Origin: an uncultured Acidimicrobiaceae bacterium
Lineage (GTDB): Bacteria; Actinomycetota; Acidimicrobiia; Spongiisociales; UBA5794
DNA length: 64,000 nt
Direction: 5' to 3'
NCBI GenBank assembly: GCA_947258375.1
Contig: CAMYIJ010000002.1
Location: 3,164 to 67,163, forward strand
Shown in pieces: positions 1-9,073 of this stretch (positions are counted from its first letter, which is position 1; each line of letters starts with the position of its first letter). The notes under the pieces were generated by a model. That model ran no database searches. It was not told the origin of the DNA and was given only the letters and a program-made list of their open reading frames with translations. A program made the position numbers and the translations under genes.

Positions 1-21
1 CGCTCAGCAACGCCAAAACGG

Positions 22-2475
22 CTACATCTGGACACGTTCGTTTTTCGGGTCGTACATTGGTCGCAGCGATGCCTTAGCCGGGACCATGGCTCCGGCGACC
101 TGGATCTCGTAGCTGCCCTCCCGGACAAAGTCGGCGGTGACGCCGTCTTCGGAGGCGACGTAGCCGAAGCCCATGGCGCCACCGAGGGTGTGGCCGTAGT
201 TGCCGGACCGGAGAAACTCCTGTCGTTCCCCGTTGCGGAAGATGGGCTCCTCCCCGTAGAGCAGCGGCTCGGGATCCTCGAGGAGGAACTGCACCAGGCG
301 CCGCTTCGGCGGACCCGCCTCCCTATCGGCCAGGAGCGCATCGCGCCCAACGAAGCCACCGGGCTTGTCGAAGTCGACAGCGAAGCCGAGACCGGCCTCG
401 ATCGGTGAGTCGGTGTTCTCCATATCGAGCCCGTAGTCCTTGCGCCCGGCTTCAGTGCGGGCGCTCTCCAGGGCCACCATGCCGGCCTGAGCCAGACCGA
501 ACTCCTCGCCTTCGCGCACCAGGGCATCGAACACGCCAACGGCGAACTCGCTCGGGACGTACAGCTCCCAGCCCAGCTCGCCTACGAAGCTCATGCGGAA
601 GGCCCATCCGAGGGCGTACTCGAGATCGATGTGCTGCGCGGTGAAGTACGGGAACGCCTCGTTGGACAGGTCGGCGTCGCTGACCTTCGCCAGAAGATCG
701 CGCGACTTGGGACCCTGCAGGCTCATCATCGTGTAGCCCGAGGTGACATCGCTGATCCAGACACGGTCGTCCGGCCCGACGGCCCGCTGCAGCATGGTCA
801 TGACGCGGCGGTGGTACAGCTCGGCGACAACGGCCATGTAGCTGTCGTCGGCCAGACGCGTCACTGTGAGATCCGCGAGCACCTTGCCGGCCGGGCTCAT
901 CCACTGTGTGTAGATGCAGCGTCCCGGCTCGACGGCGACATCATTGCCGCTGAGCTGGTTGAGGATCCGCTCGGCATCCGGGCCCTCCACCATGATGTTC
1001 GACATCGACGACATGTCGTAGAGAGCCACACCGTTGCGGGTCGCATGATGCTCGGCCTCGTGATATGGCCACCACGAGTGCCGCCGATACGTCTTCTCGA
1101 ACGGGACTTCTGTCCCCGGCGGGGCGATGAACTCCGTGTTCTCCCACCCGGCAGACACGCCGAAGTGGGCCCCCGCTGCTTCCAGCCGGTCGTGCAGCAC
1201 CGACCGGCGCACATTGCGGGCCTTGGTCGGCTGCGAATACGGCCACGACCCCGTCGAATGGAGCCGACCCAGTAGCTCGACGGTGCGGTCGCTACGGAAC
1301 CGCGGCGCGGTCTCGTATGGGTGGATCCGGGCGATGTCGACCTCGGTGACATCGACCCCCGGGTCCCCCTCCACGATCCAATTCGCCATGATCTTGCCGG
1401 CCCCGCCACCCAGGAGGATCCCAAGCGAGTTGTACCCGGCGGCCACCCAGAAGTTCTCCACCTCCGGCGATGGGCCCATGAGCGATGCGTTGTCCGCCGT
1501 GAAGCTCTCCGGGCCGGTGAACAGTTTCCGAATCCCCGTTTCCTGAAGAATCGGGAGCGGCTCCATTGCGAGCTCCAGGAAGGGGGCCAGTCGATCCCAG
1601 TCGTTGGTGATCTCCCCAAAACTGAAGTCCATGGGCACCTGATCGACGCTCCAGGCGGCTCCAACCGGCTCGAACAGCCCCACCATCAGCCCGCCGGTTT
1701 CCTCGCGGTAGTAGGCGTAGCGGTCGGGATCCTCGAGGACCGGCATCGTCTTGATGCCTTCGACCTGGTCGGTGATCAGGTAGGCGTGCTCCGCAGCCTG
1801 CAGCGGCACCGATACCCCGGCCATCGCGCCCAACTGGCGGGCCCACGCTCCTGCGCAGTTCACCACGTGCTCGCATTCGATGTCGCCCCGCGACGTGTGC
1901 ACCGTATGCACCCGGCCGTCGCGCATGGTGAACCCGGTGGCCGAGGTGTCTTCGAAAACCTGCACTCCACCCATGCGGGCACCCTTGGCGAGTGACATGG
2001 CGCAGTTCGCCGGATCGGCCTGACCCTCGTTCGCCGTGTAGAAGCCGGCGATCACATCACTGGTGTCGAGGATCGGCCACAGCTCCTGCACCTCGGCGGG
2101 TGAGATCTCCTCCCGCTCGATTCCCATACCGCGCAGGAAGTCGGCTTCGCGGCGGAGCTTGTCGATACGATCGGGCGACGCGCCCGTCTGGACGTAGCCA
2201 ATGGGCCGGAAACCGGTTGACAGCTCGGTTTCCTCCTCGAGGCCTTCGAGGAGCTCGCGGGTGTATTTGGCCATCCAGGCATACGTCTCTGTGGTCATCC
2301 CCCCGGATACGATCAAGCCGGCGGCGTGCCACGTGGTTCCCGACGTCAGCTTGTCGCGCTCGATGAGCACAACGTCGGTCCAGCCCAGCTTGGTGAGGTG
2401 GTAGGCCACGCTGGCGCCGATCATCCCACCACCGACGATTACAACCTGCGCCCGCTCCGGCAACGCCTTGGCCAT
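22..2475 (-). CDS. FAD-dependent amine oxidoreductase fused to GcvT domain (dimethylglycine/sarcosine dehydrogenase family)
   Basis: 817 aa. Residues about 8-370 form a DAO-type FAD domain that begins with the dinucleotide motif GGGMIGAS. The motif TTWHAAGL matches the site where family dehydrogenases attach FAD covalently to a histidine. A linker (about 370-430) leads to a GcvT tetrahydrofolate-binding domain (about 440-700) and a GcvT C-terminal domain (about 710-810). The family demethylates dimethylglycine, sarcosine or related N-methyl amines and passes the one-carbon unit to tetrahydrofolate. It is the last gene of the operon that starts at 8409, 39 bp after potC, so the imported compound is probably an N-methylated amine or amino acid. 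The exact substrate cannot be read from sequence. The ATG start has GGAGG-like bases upstream. Confidence 0.9.
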   Translation of the reverse strand: MAKALPERAQVVIVGGGMIGASVAYHLTKLGWTDVVLIERDKLTSGTTWHAAGLIVSGGMTTETYAWMAKYTRELLEGLEEETELSTGFRPIGYVQTGASPDRIDKLRREADFLRGMGIEREEISPAEVQELWPILDTSDVIAGFYTANEGQADPANCAMSLAKGARMGGVQVFEDTSATGFTMRDGRVHTVHTSRGDIECEHVVNCAGAWARQLGAMAGVSVPLQAAEHAYLITDQVEGIKTMPVLEDPDRYAYYREETGGLMVGLFEPVGAAWSVDQVPMDFSFGEITNDWDRLAPFLELAMEPLPILQETGIRKLFTGPESFTADNASLMGPSPEVENFWVAAGYNSLGILLGGGAGKIMANWIVEGDPGVDVTEVDIARIHPYETAPRFRSDRTVELLGRLHSTGSWPYSQPTKARNVRRSVLHDRLEAAGAHFGVSAGWENTEFIAPPGTEVPFEKTYRRHSWWPYHEAEHHATRNGVALYDMSSMSNIMVEGPDAERILNQLSGNDVAVEPGRCIYTQWMSPAGKVLADLTVTRLADDSYMAVVAELYHRRVMTMLQRAVGPDDRVWISDVTSGYTMMSLQGPKSRDLLAKVSDADLSNEAFPYFTAQHIDLEYALGWAFRMSFVGELGWELYVPSEFAVGVFDALVREGEEFGLAQAGMVALESARTEAGRKDYGLDMENTDSPIEAGLGFAVDFDKPGGFVGRDALLADREAGPPKRRLVQFLLEDPEPLLYGEEPIFRNGERQEFLRSGNYGHTLGGAMGFGYVASEDGVTADFVREGSYEIQVAGAMVPAKASLRPMYDPKNERVQM

Positions 2476-2514
2476 GATGTGTGGTCCTCCTTGGAAGGTC
2501 CGTTTGTTGTTGAT

Positions 2515-3315
2515 CTATGCAGTCGTCTCGCTGCGACGTTGTACGGCCACCGTGAGCAGCATGATCGACACCGTGATCACGAAGATCGCCGTACCGAAGA
2601 CGTTCACCTGCGGCGGCACGCCGACACGGGCGGCTCCCCAGATGTAGAGCGGGAACGTCACTGTGCCCCCGGAGTTGAAGTTGGTGATGATGAAGTCATC
2701 GAAGGACAGCGCGAAGCCCAGCATGAAGGCGGCAAAGACGCCCGGCAGGATCATCGGCAATGTCACCTTGACGAACGTGGTCCACTCGTTGGCATACAGG
2801 TCCATCGCCGCCTCTTCGAGATGGCGGTCGAATCCCGATAGGCGCGCTTTCACCGTCACTACGACATAGCTGATGTTGAACAGGATGTGGGCCACCACGA
2901 TGGTGCCAAATCCGGTAGGGATGCTCAGAGTCAGGAAGAGCGCCAGCAGTGACGATCCGAGCACCACCTCGGGCGTCGCCATGGGAAGGAACAGGAGGAA
3001 GTTCGTCGTCGATCGTCCCTTGAACCGGTAGCGGACGAGCGACAGCGCGATCAGCGTGCCGAGGATCGTCGCCACCAATGCCGAGAGAAACGCGATCTGG
3101 AAGCTCTTGACGAGGGAGTCGAAGAGGTTCGGCACCTCGAAAGCGTTGGCCCAATGCTTGAGCGTGAAACCGCGCCAGTTGAAGTTGAAGCGTCCCCGGT
3201 TGTCGTTGAACGAGAACAGCATGACCACGACCACCGGGACGAACAGATACGCCAGCGCCCCCACCATGTAGACCGTGATCACGTGGCGACGCGCCAGGTC
3301 GAGGAACTTCTTCAT
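2515..3315 (-). CDS. potC: ABC transporter permease, PotC-like (polyamine/quaternary amine type)
   Basis: 266 aa with six predicted membrane segments. The cytoplasmic EAA loop (EAAMDLYANEWTTF, followed by KVTLPMILPGV) couples permeases to their ATPase. It resembles PotC/YdcV permeases of spermidine/putrescine-type importers. The start overlaps the potB stop by 4 bp (ATGA), so translation is probably coupled. The PotC-like class is clear. The substrate is not, because this class also carries other small cationic or amino compounds. Confidence 0.9.
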   Translation of the reverse strand: MKKFLDLARRHVITVYMVGALAYLFVPVVVVMLFSFNDNRGRFNFNWRGFTLKHWANAFEVPNLFDSLVKSFQIAFLSALVATILGTLIALSLVRYRFKGRSTTNFLLFLPMATPEVVLGSSLLALFLTLSIPTGFGTIVVAHILFNISYVVVTVKARLSGFDRHLEEAAMDLYANEWTTFVKVTLPMILPGVFAAFMLGFALSFDDFIITNFNSGGTVTFPLYIWGAARVGVPPQVNVFGTAIFVITVSIMLLTVAVQRRSETTA

Positions 3316-4232
3316 GCGACCAGATCCTCAGTGCCGACCGCCCGCACATAGGGAATGACAATCAGCAGGATCGCCACCATCAGCGTGAACGACAGCGCAG
3401 CCGCGGTCGGGTAGTCGACGATGCGTAAGAACCGACTGTCGATGACGTTGCCGATCATAAGCTGCCGCGGGTTGCCAAGCAGCTGGGCATTGACGAAGTC
3501 GCCCGATGCCGGGATGAGCGTCAGCAGGGTCCCGGCGACGATCCCGGCCCGCGACAGCGGCAGCGTGACCTTGCGGAAGGCGGTGCGGGGGTTGGAGTAG
3601 AGGTCCTGGGCCGCCTCGATCAGCGATGGATCGATCTTCTCGAGTGACACGTAGATCGGCAGCGTCATGAAGGCGAGGAAGTTGTAGGTGATGCCGGCAA
3701 CGACGGCCCAACCCGTGGCGAGCAATCGGCCGTTCTCAGCGATGATGCCAATCGACTGGAGGACGCCGACTACCCAGCCGCTGTCGGCGAGGATCACCTT
3801 CCAGGCCAGCGTGCGCAGCAGGAACGGCGTCAGGAACGGCATCAACACCAGGATCAGCAGCAGGTTGCGGTAGCGGCCGCCGCGGAACGCGATGCCATAG
3901 GCAAGTGGGTACCCGATGAGGAGGGCGAGCAGTGTCGCGGTCCCTGCGTAGAGGATGGACCGGACGAAGTGACCGCCGAAGGCGGCGAACGCATCGGTGT
4001 AGTTGCGCCACGCCCAGGTGAACTCGTAGCCCGCCTCGAAACTCCCTTCCTGGAGCGAAACTCCGGCAAGCTGGATCATGGGTATCAGGTAGAACATGAT
4101 CAGCCAGAGACCACCGGGAAGCAGCAGCAGGTAGGGCACCCGCTTGCGCTTCGACTTGGAGGCGGCGGCGCCTGCTGTCTGCATATCGCCGGGAGGCGTG
4201 ACTTCAGGTGGGGCCGGTGACTCCGTCGTCAT
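3312..4232 (-). CDS. potB: ABC transporter permease, PotB-like
   Basis: 306 aa from the ATG at 4232, which overlaps the potA stop as ATGA; a reading from 4262 would only add residues lying inside potA. A cytoplasmic N-terminus of about 35 residues is followed by six membrane helices and an EAA loop (EAAQDLYSNPRTAFRK). It pairs with the PotC-like protein to form the importer channel. It belongs to the operon C45 hydrolase-GNAT-potD-potA-potB-potC-dehydrogenase. Confidence 0.9.
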   Translation of the reverse strand: MTTESPAPPEVTPPGDMQTAGAAASKSKRKRVPYLLLLPGGLWLIMFYLIPMIQLAGVSLQEGSFEAGYEFTWAWRNYTDAFAAFGGHFVRSILYAGTATLLALLIGYPLAYGIAFRGGRYRNLLLILVLMPFLTPFLLRTLAWKVILADSGWVVGVLQSIGIIAENGRLLATGWAVVAGITYNFLAFMTLPIYVSLEKIDPSLIEAAQDLYSNPRTAFRKVTLPLSRAGIVAGTLLTLIPASGDFVNAQLLGNPRQLMIGNVIDSRFLRIVDYPTAAALSFTLMVAILLIVIPYVRAVGTEDLVA

Positions 4233-5332
4233 GACACCACAAATGTGTGTTGCGACTGCCACGTCGCAGCAACCGAAGACCCGGCGGCATGGCGTTCATC
4301 GTCGAGGTTCTGCACCACCACAACGAGGTCGGCGCCCCACGACGTGCGCAGCAAGTAGTGGGTCGACACGCCGATGAACGACACATCAACGACCGTGGCG
4401 CCGATCGAGTTCACCCCGGCCGGCACAGTCTCAGGAGCAGTGAGGCTCATCTTCTCCGGGCGCACACCAATGTGCACCTGAGCGTCATACCCCGCCAGGC
4501 GGTCGGCGGGAAGGGAGATAGCGGAACCGTCCTCGAGCGCCACTCCGCTGCCCTCAATCCGGCCTTCCATCAGGTTGGAGGCACCGAGGAAACCCGCCAC
4601 AAAGGCCGATCGCGGATCTTCGTAGATCTCGGTCGGACCGCCGAGGCGCTCGATGCGGCCTTCGTTCATCACGGCGATGGTGTCGGCCATCGTCATGGCC
4701 TCTTCCTGGTCGTGGGTGACATGCACGAACGTGATGCCCACCTCGTTCTGAATCCGCTTCAGCTCGATCTGCATCTCTTTGCGCAGCTTGAGGTCGAGCG
4801 CGCCGAGCGGCTCGTCGAGAAGGAGAACCCTGGGGTGATTGATCAGCGCGCGCGCCAGAGCAACCCGCTGCCGCTGTCCGCCCGACAGCTGGCCCGGCTT
4901 GCGCTTCTCCATGCCGACGAGCTGCACCAGGTCGAGCATCTCGCGGACGCGTTGGGTCACTTCCACCGACGGCACCTTCTTGCGGCGCAGCCCGAACGCG
5001 ACGTTCTCGAAGATGTTGAGGTGCGGGAAGAGCGCGTAGCTCTGGAACACCGTGTTCACCGGACGCTGATACGGCTTGAGGCCGGTGACGTCTTCTCCGT
5101 GCAGCCGGATCGAGCCTGAATCGGGATCCTCGAAGCCTCCGATCATGCGCAGCGTTGTCGTCTTGCCGCAGCCGGACGGGCCGAGCAGCGCATAGAACCG
5201 ATTCTCGCCGATCTCCAACGTGATGTCGTCGACGGCGACCACTTCGCCGAACCGTTTGGTGACACCGGAGAGGGCGACGGCGAGAGGCTCCCTCGAGCCC
5301 CCCGCCTGGTCGCGTGTCTCTGGCTCAGGCAC
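4229..5332 (-). CDS. potA: ABC transporter ATP-binding protein, PotA-like
   Basis: 367 aa from a GTG at 5332 that overlaps the potD stop by 8 bp. The frame is open to 5419, but that stretch is antisense-like and unrelated to the family, so I chose the later start. It has Walker A (GPSGCGKTT, about residues 51-59), the signature LSGGQRQRVALARAL, Walker B LLLDEPLGALD, and a C-terminal TOBE region (about 285-360) typical of PotA/UgpC ATPases. It energises the PotB/PotC channel with the PotD lipoprotein. Confidence 0.9.
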   Translation of the reverse strand: MPEPETRDQAGGSREPLAVALSGVTKRFGEVVAVDDITLEIGENRFYALLGPSGCGKTTTLRMIGGFEDPDSGSIRLHGEDVTGLKPYQRPVNTVFQSYALFPHLNIFENVAFGLRRKKVPSVEVTQRVREMLDLVQLVGMEKRKPGQLSGGQRQRVALARALINHPRVLLLDEPLGALDLKLRKEMQIELKRIQNEVGITFVHVTHDQEEAMTMADTIAVMNEGRIERLGGPTEIYEDPRSAFVAGFLGASNLMEGRIEGSGVALEDGSAISLPADRLAGYDAQVHIGVRPEKMSLTAPETVPAGVNSIGATVVDVSFIGVSTHYLLRTSWGADLVVVVQNLDDERHAAGSSVAATWQSQHTFVVS

Positions 5333-6590
5333 CGAGCACTGCCTGGAACAGGGTGTTCCACTCGGTCTCTTCGTCCTCGGTGAGGTCCTTGATGATGTGC
5401 GTCTTGGCCAGGTCCGCATCCGTCGGGAAAATCAGCGGATCGTCCGCCAGGGCAACCAGGTCGTCATCCTCGATCTCGGCTCCGAGGTCGCGCATCGCCT
5501 GCTGGGCGCCATTGACCGGACAGATGAAGTTCACCCAGCTCTCGATCTTGGCGGCAACGCGCGGGTCGTACACGTCGTTCATGTAGATCTCCGCGTTGTG
5601 CTTGTTCTCGGCACCTTTCGGGATCAGCATGTTGTCCGACCACAGCATCGCCCCCTCCTCGGGTACGAGGAACTTCAGATCGGGGTTGTCTATCTGCAGC
5701 TGGATTACGTCGCCGGACCAGGCGAACGAGACCCAGGCATCGCCGGAAGCCAGATCGGATGTGTACTCGTTGCCGGTGAAGGCACGAATCTGCCCATCGT
5801 CGACGGCCTTCTGCATCTTGTCCGTCGCCGCCTTGGCGTCTTCGACGGTGGCGGTTGCCGGGTCGATGTCCATGCCGAGCATGACGAGACCCATCGTGTC
5901 GCGCATCTCGGTGAGCATCGTCACCTTGCCGGCGAACTTCGGATCAAAGATGTCGTTGATCGAAGTGAGCTCACCATCGGTCATATTGGGGTCGTAGCCA
6001 AGGGCGGTCAGGCCCGATTGCCACGGCAGCGTGTATTTGCGAGCGGAGTCGAATCCGGGGCTCTTGAGGGCGTCAACCAGATTGACTGCATTGGGAATGT
6101 TGTCGTAGTTCAGCTCCTCGGTCCAGCCAAGGCGGATGAACCGGGCTGCCATCCAGTCGGTGAGTACCGCGATGTCGCGGCCGATCGCCTGCCCCTGCGA
6201 GAGGGGGGCCTGGTACTTGCCGAAGAATTCGTCGTTGTCGTTGACTTCCTCGAAGTAGTTCACGGTGATCCCGGTGGCCGCGGTGAAGTCATCGAGCGAC
6301 GTCGTATCGAACCAACCATCCTCGAGCACATCGATGTAGAAGGGCCAGTTGGCGATGTTGAGCTCGGTCGACATAGCCGCCGCTGTCGTGGAGCTACCGG
6401 CGGCGGGAGCCGCAGTAGTGGTCGTGGTCGAGGCGCTGTCCACCCCGCACGCCGCCAGGAGGGCCGGCCCTCCGGTGAGCAGGGCGCCGGTGAGGCCGAG
6501 CCTCTTGAGAAACTCGCGGCGATCCATGCCGTTGCGGGCCGCCAGCGCGGCAACTGCGTCCATTGATCCTTTGCGTCTTGTCGGTGCCAT
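5325..6590 (-). CDS. potD: Extracellular solute-binding lipoprotein, PotD-like, with Tat-type signal
   Basis: 421 aa. The N-terminus has a twin-arginine motif (DRREFLKRLGLTGALL, RR at 24-25), then a hydrophobic stretch and a lipobox ending in LLAAC with Cys48 as the lipidation site. A Thr/Ala-rich linker leads into a PotD/PotF-type periplasmic binding fold, recognisable from NIANWPFYIDVLEDGW and WVSFAWSGDVIQLQ. It is probably exported folded by Tat and anchored outside the membrane, where it captures the substrate for PotABC. TatA is encoded at 43936 in this window. The first residues could be trimmed to a later Met. Confidence 0.9.
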   Translation of the reverse strand: MAPTRRKGSMDAVAALAARNGMDRREFLKRLGLTGALLTGGPALLAACGVDSASTTTTTAAPAAGSSTTAAAMSTELNIANWPFYIDVLEDGWFDTTSLDDFTAATGITVNYFEEVNDNDEFFGKYQAPLSQGQAIGRDIAVLTDWMAARFIRLGWTEELNYDNIPNAVNLVDALKSPGFDSARKYTLPWQSGLTALGYDPNMTDGELTSINDIFDPKFAGKVTMLTEMRDTMGLVMLGMDIDPATATVEDAKAATDKMQKAVDDGQIRAFTGNEYTSDLASGDAWVSFAWSGDVIQLQIDNPDLKFLVPEEGAMLWSDNMLIPKGAENKHNAEIYMNDVYDPRVAAKIESWVNFICPVNGAQQAMRDLGAEIEDDDLVALADDPLIFPTDADLAKTHIIKDLTEDEETEWNTLFQAVLGA

Positions 6591-6658
6591 CTAGTTGTCT
6601 CCTCGTGTATTCACGGCCCCGCACACGCAGACCGTTTGCTCTCTCGCGACGTGACCAT

Positions 6659-7342
6659 TCACGCCGACTCCTTTTCCTCATGGATGTCGTAGTCCTCAGG
6701 GTTGTCGTAGTCCTCAGGGCTGTCGTAGTCCGGGTTATCCCAGACGATCAGCGCATGCCAGCCGTCGGTCACCTCGTCCTGAACGTACCCCTCCAATACT
6801 CCACGGACCTCAAATCCGTTCTCCAGTTGAAAACTCAAGGTTGCATCGTAGATGGCTCCCGACACCACTCGGTCTATGTACTCGGCCGCCGACATCGTGT
6901 CCTTACGATCGCCGAACCCCACCATGTAGCCGCCGGCGACGATGCCCTTCTTGCCGTAGCGGCGCACAACGTCCTTGCGCAGTTCGTAGAGCGTCTTGCC
7001 GATACCCTGGCGGCGGTAGTCGGGGTCCACGATGATGTCGGTGCCGTAATACCAGTCGCCGTCCGGGTCGTGGTTGGCACACTGATGTTCGCCCGTCAGT
7101 TCGACGAGCGTGTGGGCGTGGTTCTCGAAGTCGAAGTCGAGAAAGATGCCCGCCGCCTGGCCGACGACCCGATCATCGTCCAGACAGACAAAGAAACCTT
7201 CGGGGAAGATCTCGGCATAGGCGCGCACCCCTTCGGCGGTGAACAGGTCCTCCGGGTCGGAATGCGGAAAGGCCTTGAGTTCGAGTGCGGCGCATTGCTC
7301 GGCCAGGTCGGGGGTGAGATTGACGTACCGCAGGTCGGTCAT
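6659..7342 (-). CDS. GNAT family N-acetyltransferase
   Basis: 227 aa from the ATG at 7342, which overlaps the upstream gene's stop as ATGA. An upstream in-frame start at 7396 lies inside the C45 gene and is unlikely. The acetyl-CoA binding motif is visible as VDPDYRRQGIGKTLYEL (R-R-Q-G-I-G). The C-terminus has a low-complexity acidic tail with repeated DNPxDYD-like units, encoded by a short DNA repeat near 6685-6740. Its place in the polyamine/amine operon suggests acetylation of an amine substrate or product. That is inference, as GNAT substrates cannot be read from sequence. Confidence 0.85.
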   Translation of the reverse strand: MTDLRYVNLTPDLAEQCAALELKAFPHSDPEDLFTAEGVRAYAEIFPEGFFVCLDDDRVVGQAAGIFLDFDFENHAHTLVELTGEHQCANHDPDGDWYYGTDIIVDPDYRRQGIGKTLYELRKDVVRRYGKKGIVAGGYMVGFGDRKDTMSAAEYIDRVVSGAIYDATLSFQLENGFEVRGVLEGYVQDEVTDGWHALIVWDNPDYDSPEDYDNPEDYDIHEEKESA

Positions 7343-8409
7343 CCCAGAGTGAACCTCTCGTACTCGTTGAGGTCGGGGCGCCCGGCGACGGCCCAAAGCT
7401 CACCGGTCTTGGGCCGCATGATTGCGGCGCCGCACGACTCGATGTGATAGGGCGGGGCCGCGACCTGGCAGATCGCCTCGGGATCACGGGTCAAGGACAT
7501 GAGATCGTCCACGGTGAACGTGGCGCCGCCGAGCAGATCGAGCGCCCGTGCCAGACGCGCCTGGGAACTGGCCTGCAGGACGGGTGGGCGTGGCGCCTCT
7601 TCGGCCTGAGTGAGCGGACGCCGGCAGTGATTGGTGTGGACGACCGGGGCCTCCTCGAGCATCTCGACGCCGAGAGCGTCGGGCATCGCTTCGATGCTCA
7701 CGCCGTTGCCTTCGCTGTCGAAAAGCAGGTAGTTGTGCGCTCCGGACAGGTCGGCATCGACGACGCACGCGGTGGCGTCCTCGATGTTTCTCTGCTGCAG
7801 AGCTTTGCGGACGACGAACGGCCAGGTGACTCCCACGTTGCCGGTAGCGGTGAGGTTGTTGATCCCGATCGCGATGCCAGCGTCGTTCATACCGATCTGA
7901 CCGACACAACCCACCGTGCTGAAGACAAGAGCGCGGGGATCGTCGTCGCCGGAGACGTCGAGCATCACGATGTGTTCCGTAGCCGAGTCGTGCATATCCC
8001 AGGTCTGTCCATAGAAGCCGGCGCCGTCCGCCCGGCCATCGGGCACGATGAAGGCGGTACACGTGTCTTCGACCGGCGCTGCTCCGAATGACCCGCGAAC
8101 CGCATCGACGAAGTCCGTGAAGCCCCCCACGACGATCATCTCCGCCGGAGTGAGCCCGGCGGCGTCGCCGATCGCGACCATTTCGGCGTACAGGTCGGGC
8201 GAGTAGCTCTGGTGGGCCGGAAGCATCTGCGTGGCGAGGTCGAGGATCGCTTCTCGGGAGACCGCGATGCCGTCGGTCCACGTGCCGGCGGCGACGAGCG
8301 CCATCCGTTCCTCTGTGTAGCGGCGGATATCGACCCCGTGGGCAAGTCCGTGGGCGCGGCCTCTCTCGGTGGGGCTGCCGGTGAGCGACAGAGTACGGAT
8401 AGCCGTCAC
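7339..8409 (-). CDS. C45 family autoproteolytic acyltransferase/hydrolase
   Basis: 356 aa, starting at a GTG. It resembles the acyl-CoA:6-aminopenicillanate acyltransferase (peptidase C45) group of Ntn hydrolases. The motif EDTCTAFIV holds the expected nucleophile Cys117, exposed after self-cleavage, followed by GFYGQTWDMH. Members cleave or transfer acyl groups on amides. As the first gene of the operon it may release an amine from an acylated precursor before transport-linked demethylation. This role is inferred from context. Confidence 0.82.
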   Translation of the reverse strand: MTAIRTLSLTGSPTERGRAHGLAHGVDIRRYTEERMALVAAGTWTDGIAVSREAILDLATQMLPAHQSYSPDLYAEMVAIGDAAGLTPAEMIVVGGFTDFVDAVRGSFGAAPVEDTCTAFIVPDGRADGAGFYGQTWDMHDSATEHIVMLDVSGDDDPRALVFSTVGCVGQIGMNDAGIAIGINNLTATGNVGVTWPFVVRKALQQRNIEDATACVVDADLSGAHNYLLFDSEGNGVSIEAMPDALGVEMLEEAPVVHTNHCRRPLTQAEEAPRPPVLQASSQARLARALDLLGGATFTVDDLMSLTRDPEAICQVAAPPYHIESCGAAIMRPKTGELWAVAGRPDLNEYERFTLG

Positions 8410-8504
8410 GGTGCGGCCTCCATAACATCAATGGCATTGAGCTGAATGCTCGCCATATCACTCTCATCCAATCGATAGAGAACCAGCAGCCGCTTTGGCG
8501 GCGC

Positions 8505-8534
8505 ATTATGACTTGCAATGCAGATCGATGCAAG
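8505..8534 (-). promoter_or_regulatory. Promoter of the C45-pot-dehydrogenase operon with overlapping inverted repeat (candidate Lrp site)
   Basis: On the minus strand TTGCAT (8533-8528) and CATAAT (8510-8505) are separated by exactly 17 bp, a good sigma-70-type match, leaving an 80-90 nt leader to the GTG at 8409. The inverted repeat CTTGCA/TGCAAG (8512-8517 and 8529-8534) covers the -35 and spacer. It sits between the operon and the divergent Lrp gene, the expected place for an Lrp operator. Confidence 0.55.
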
Positions 8535-8548
8535 CGATAGTTTCGTCC

Positions 8549-9040
8549 ATGGTCCCTCCACGATCGGAACGAAACCAAGAAGGCCCTAATGGGCCGATCC
8601 GCCTGGACGACACCGACAAAGCAATCGTCCAGCACCTTCAAGCCGATGGAAGGATGCCGTACACCAAACTCGGTCCCCTGGTCGGCCTGTCTGCCCCGGC
8701 TACGCGCCAACGTGTGCTTCAACTCATCGAGAGCGGAGTGATGGAAGTGGTCGCCGTAACCGACCCGAGGACGCTCGGTTTCGAGATCCAAGCCCTCGTG
8801 GGCGTCAACACCGCGGGCGGTGTCGACAACGCGGCCGAGTTCATGGCCGAACTCGAGGAAGTCGATTACCTGGCGATAACCACGGGCCGGTTCGACATGA
8901 TTTGTGAGGTGGTCTGCGCGGACAACGACCACCTGTTGGAATTGATGAACCTGCTGGGCACGCACGATTCGATCGCATCGATCGAAGTCTTCAGCTTCGT
9001 CCGTCTTGTCAAGCAGACGTACGACTGGGGCACCCGCTAG
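8549..9040 (+). CDS. Lrp/AsnC family transcriptional regulator
   Basis: 163 aa from the ATG at 8549; Met codons at 8528 and 8495 are in frame but would place the start inside the inverted repeat or promoter. The N-terminal winged HTH (about residues 12-60, LDDTDKAIVQHLQADGRMPY) matches AsnC/Lrp proteins. The C-terminal half is a RAM/AsnC ligand-binding domain (ITTGRFDMICEVVC). It is transcribed divergently from the amine-uptake operon, so it is the likely local regulator, sensing the amino compound or a metabolite. No strong Shine-Dalgarno is visible. Confidence 0.88.
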   Translation: MVPPRSERNQEGPNGPIRLDDTDKAIVQHLQADGRMPYTKLGPLVGLSAPATRQRVLQLIESGVMEVVAVTDPRTLGFEIQALVGVNTAGGVDNAAEFMAELEEVDYLAITTGRFDMICEVVCADNDHLLELMNLLGTHDSIASIEVFSFVRLVKQTYDWGTR

Positions 9041-9073
9041 ATCCTCGCTCCGGAGGCCGCCCGACTCGCTCCG

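Noticed and set aside
5220..6566. Plus-strand frame (448 codons) over potD
   Set aside because: Antisense to a clear lipoprotein gene, with no family-like segments.
9041..9073. CTCGCTCCG direct repeats between the lrp and UPF0182 ends as a terminator
   Set aside because: The repeats are direct, not inverted, and give no convincing hairpin.
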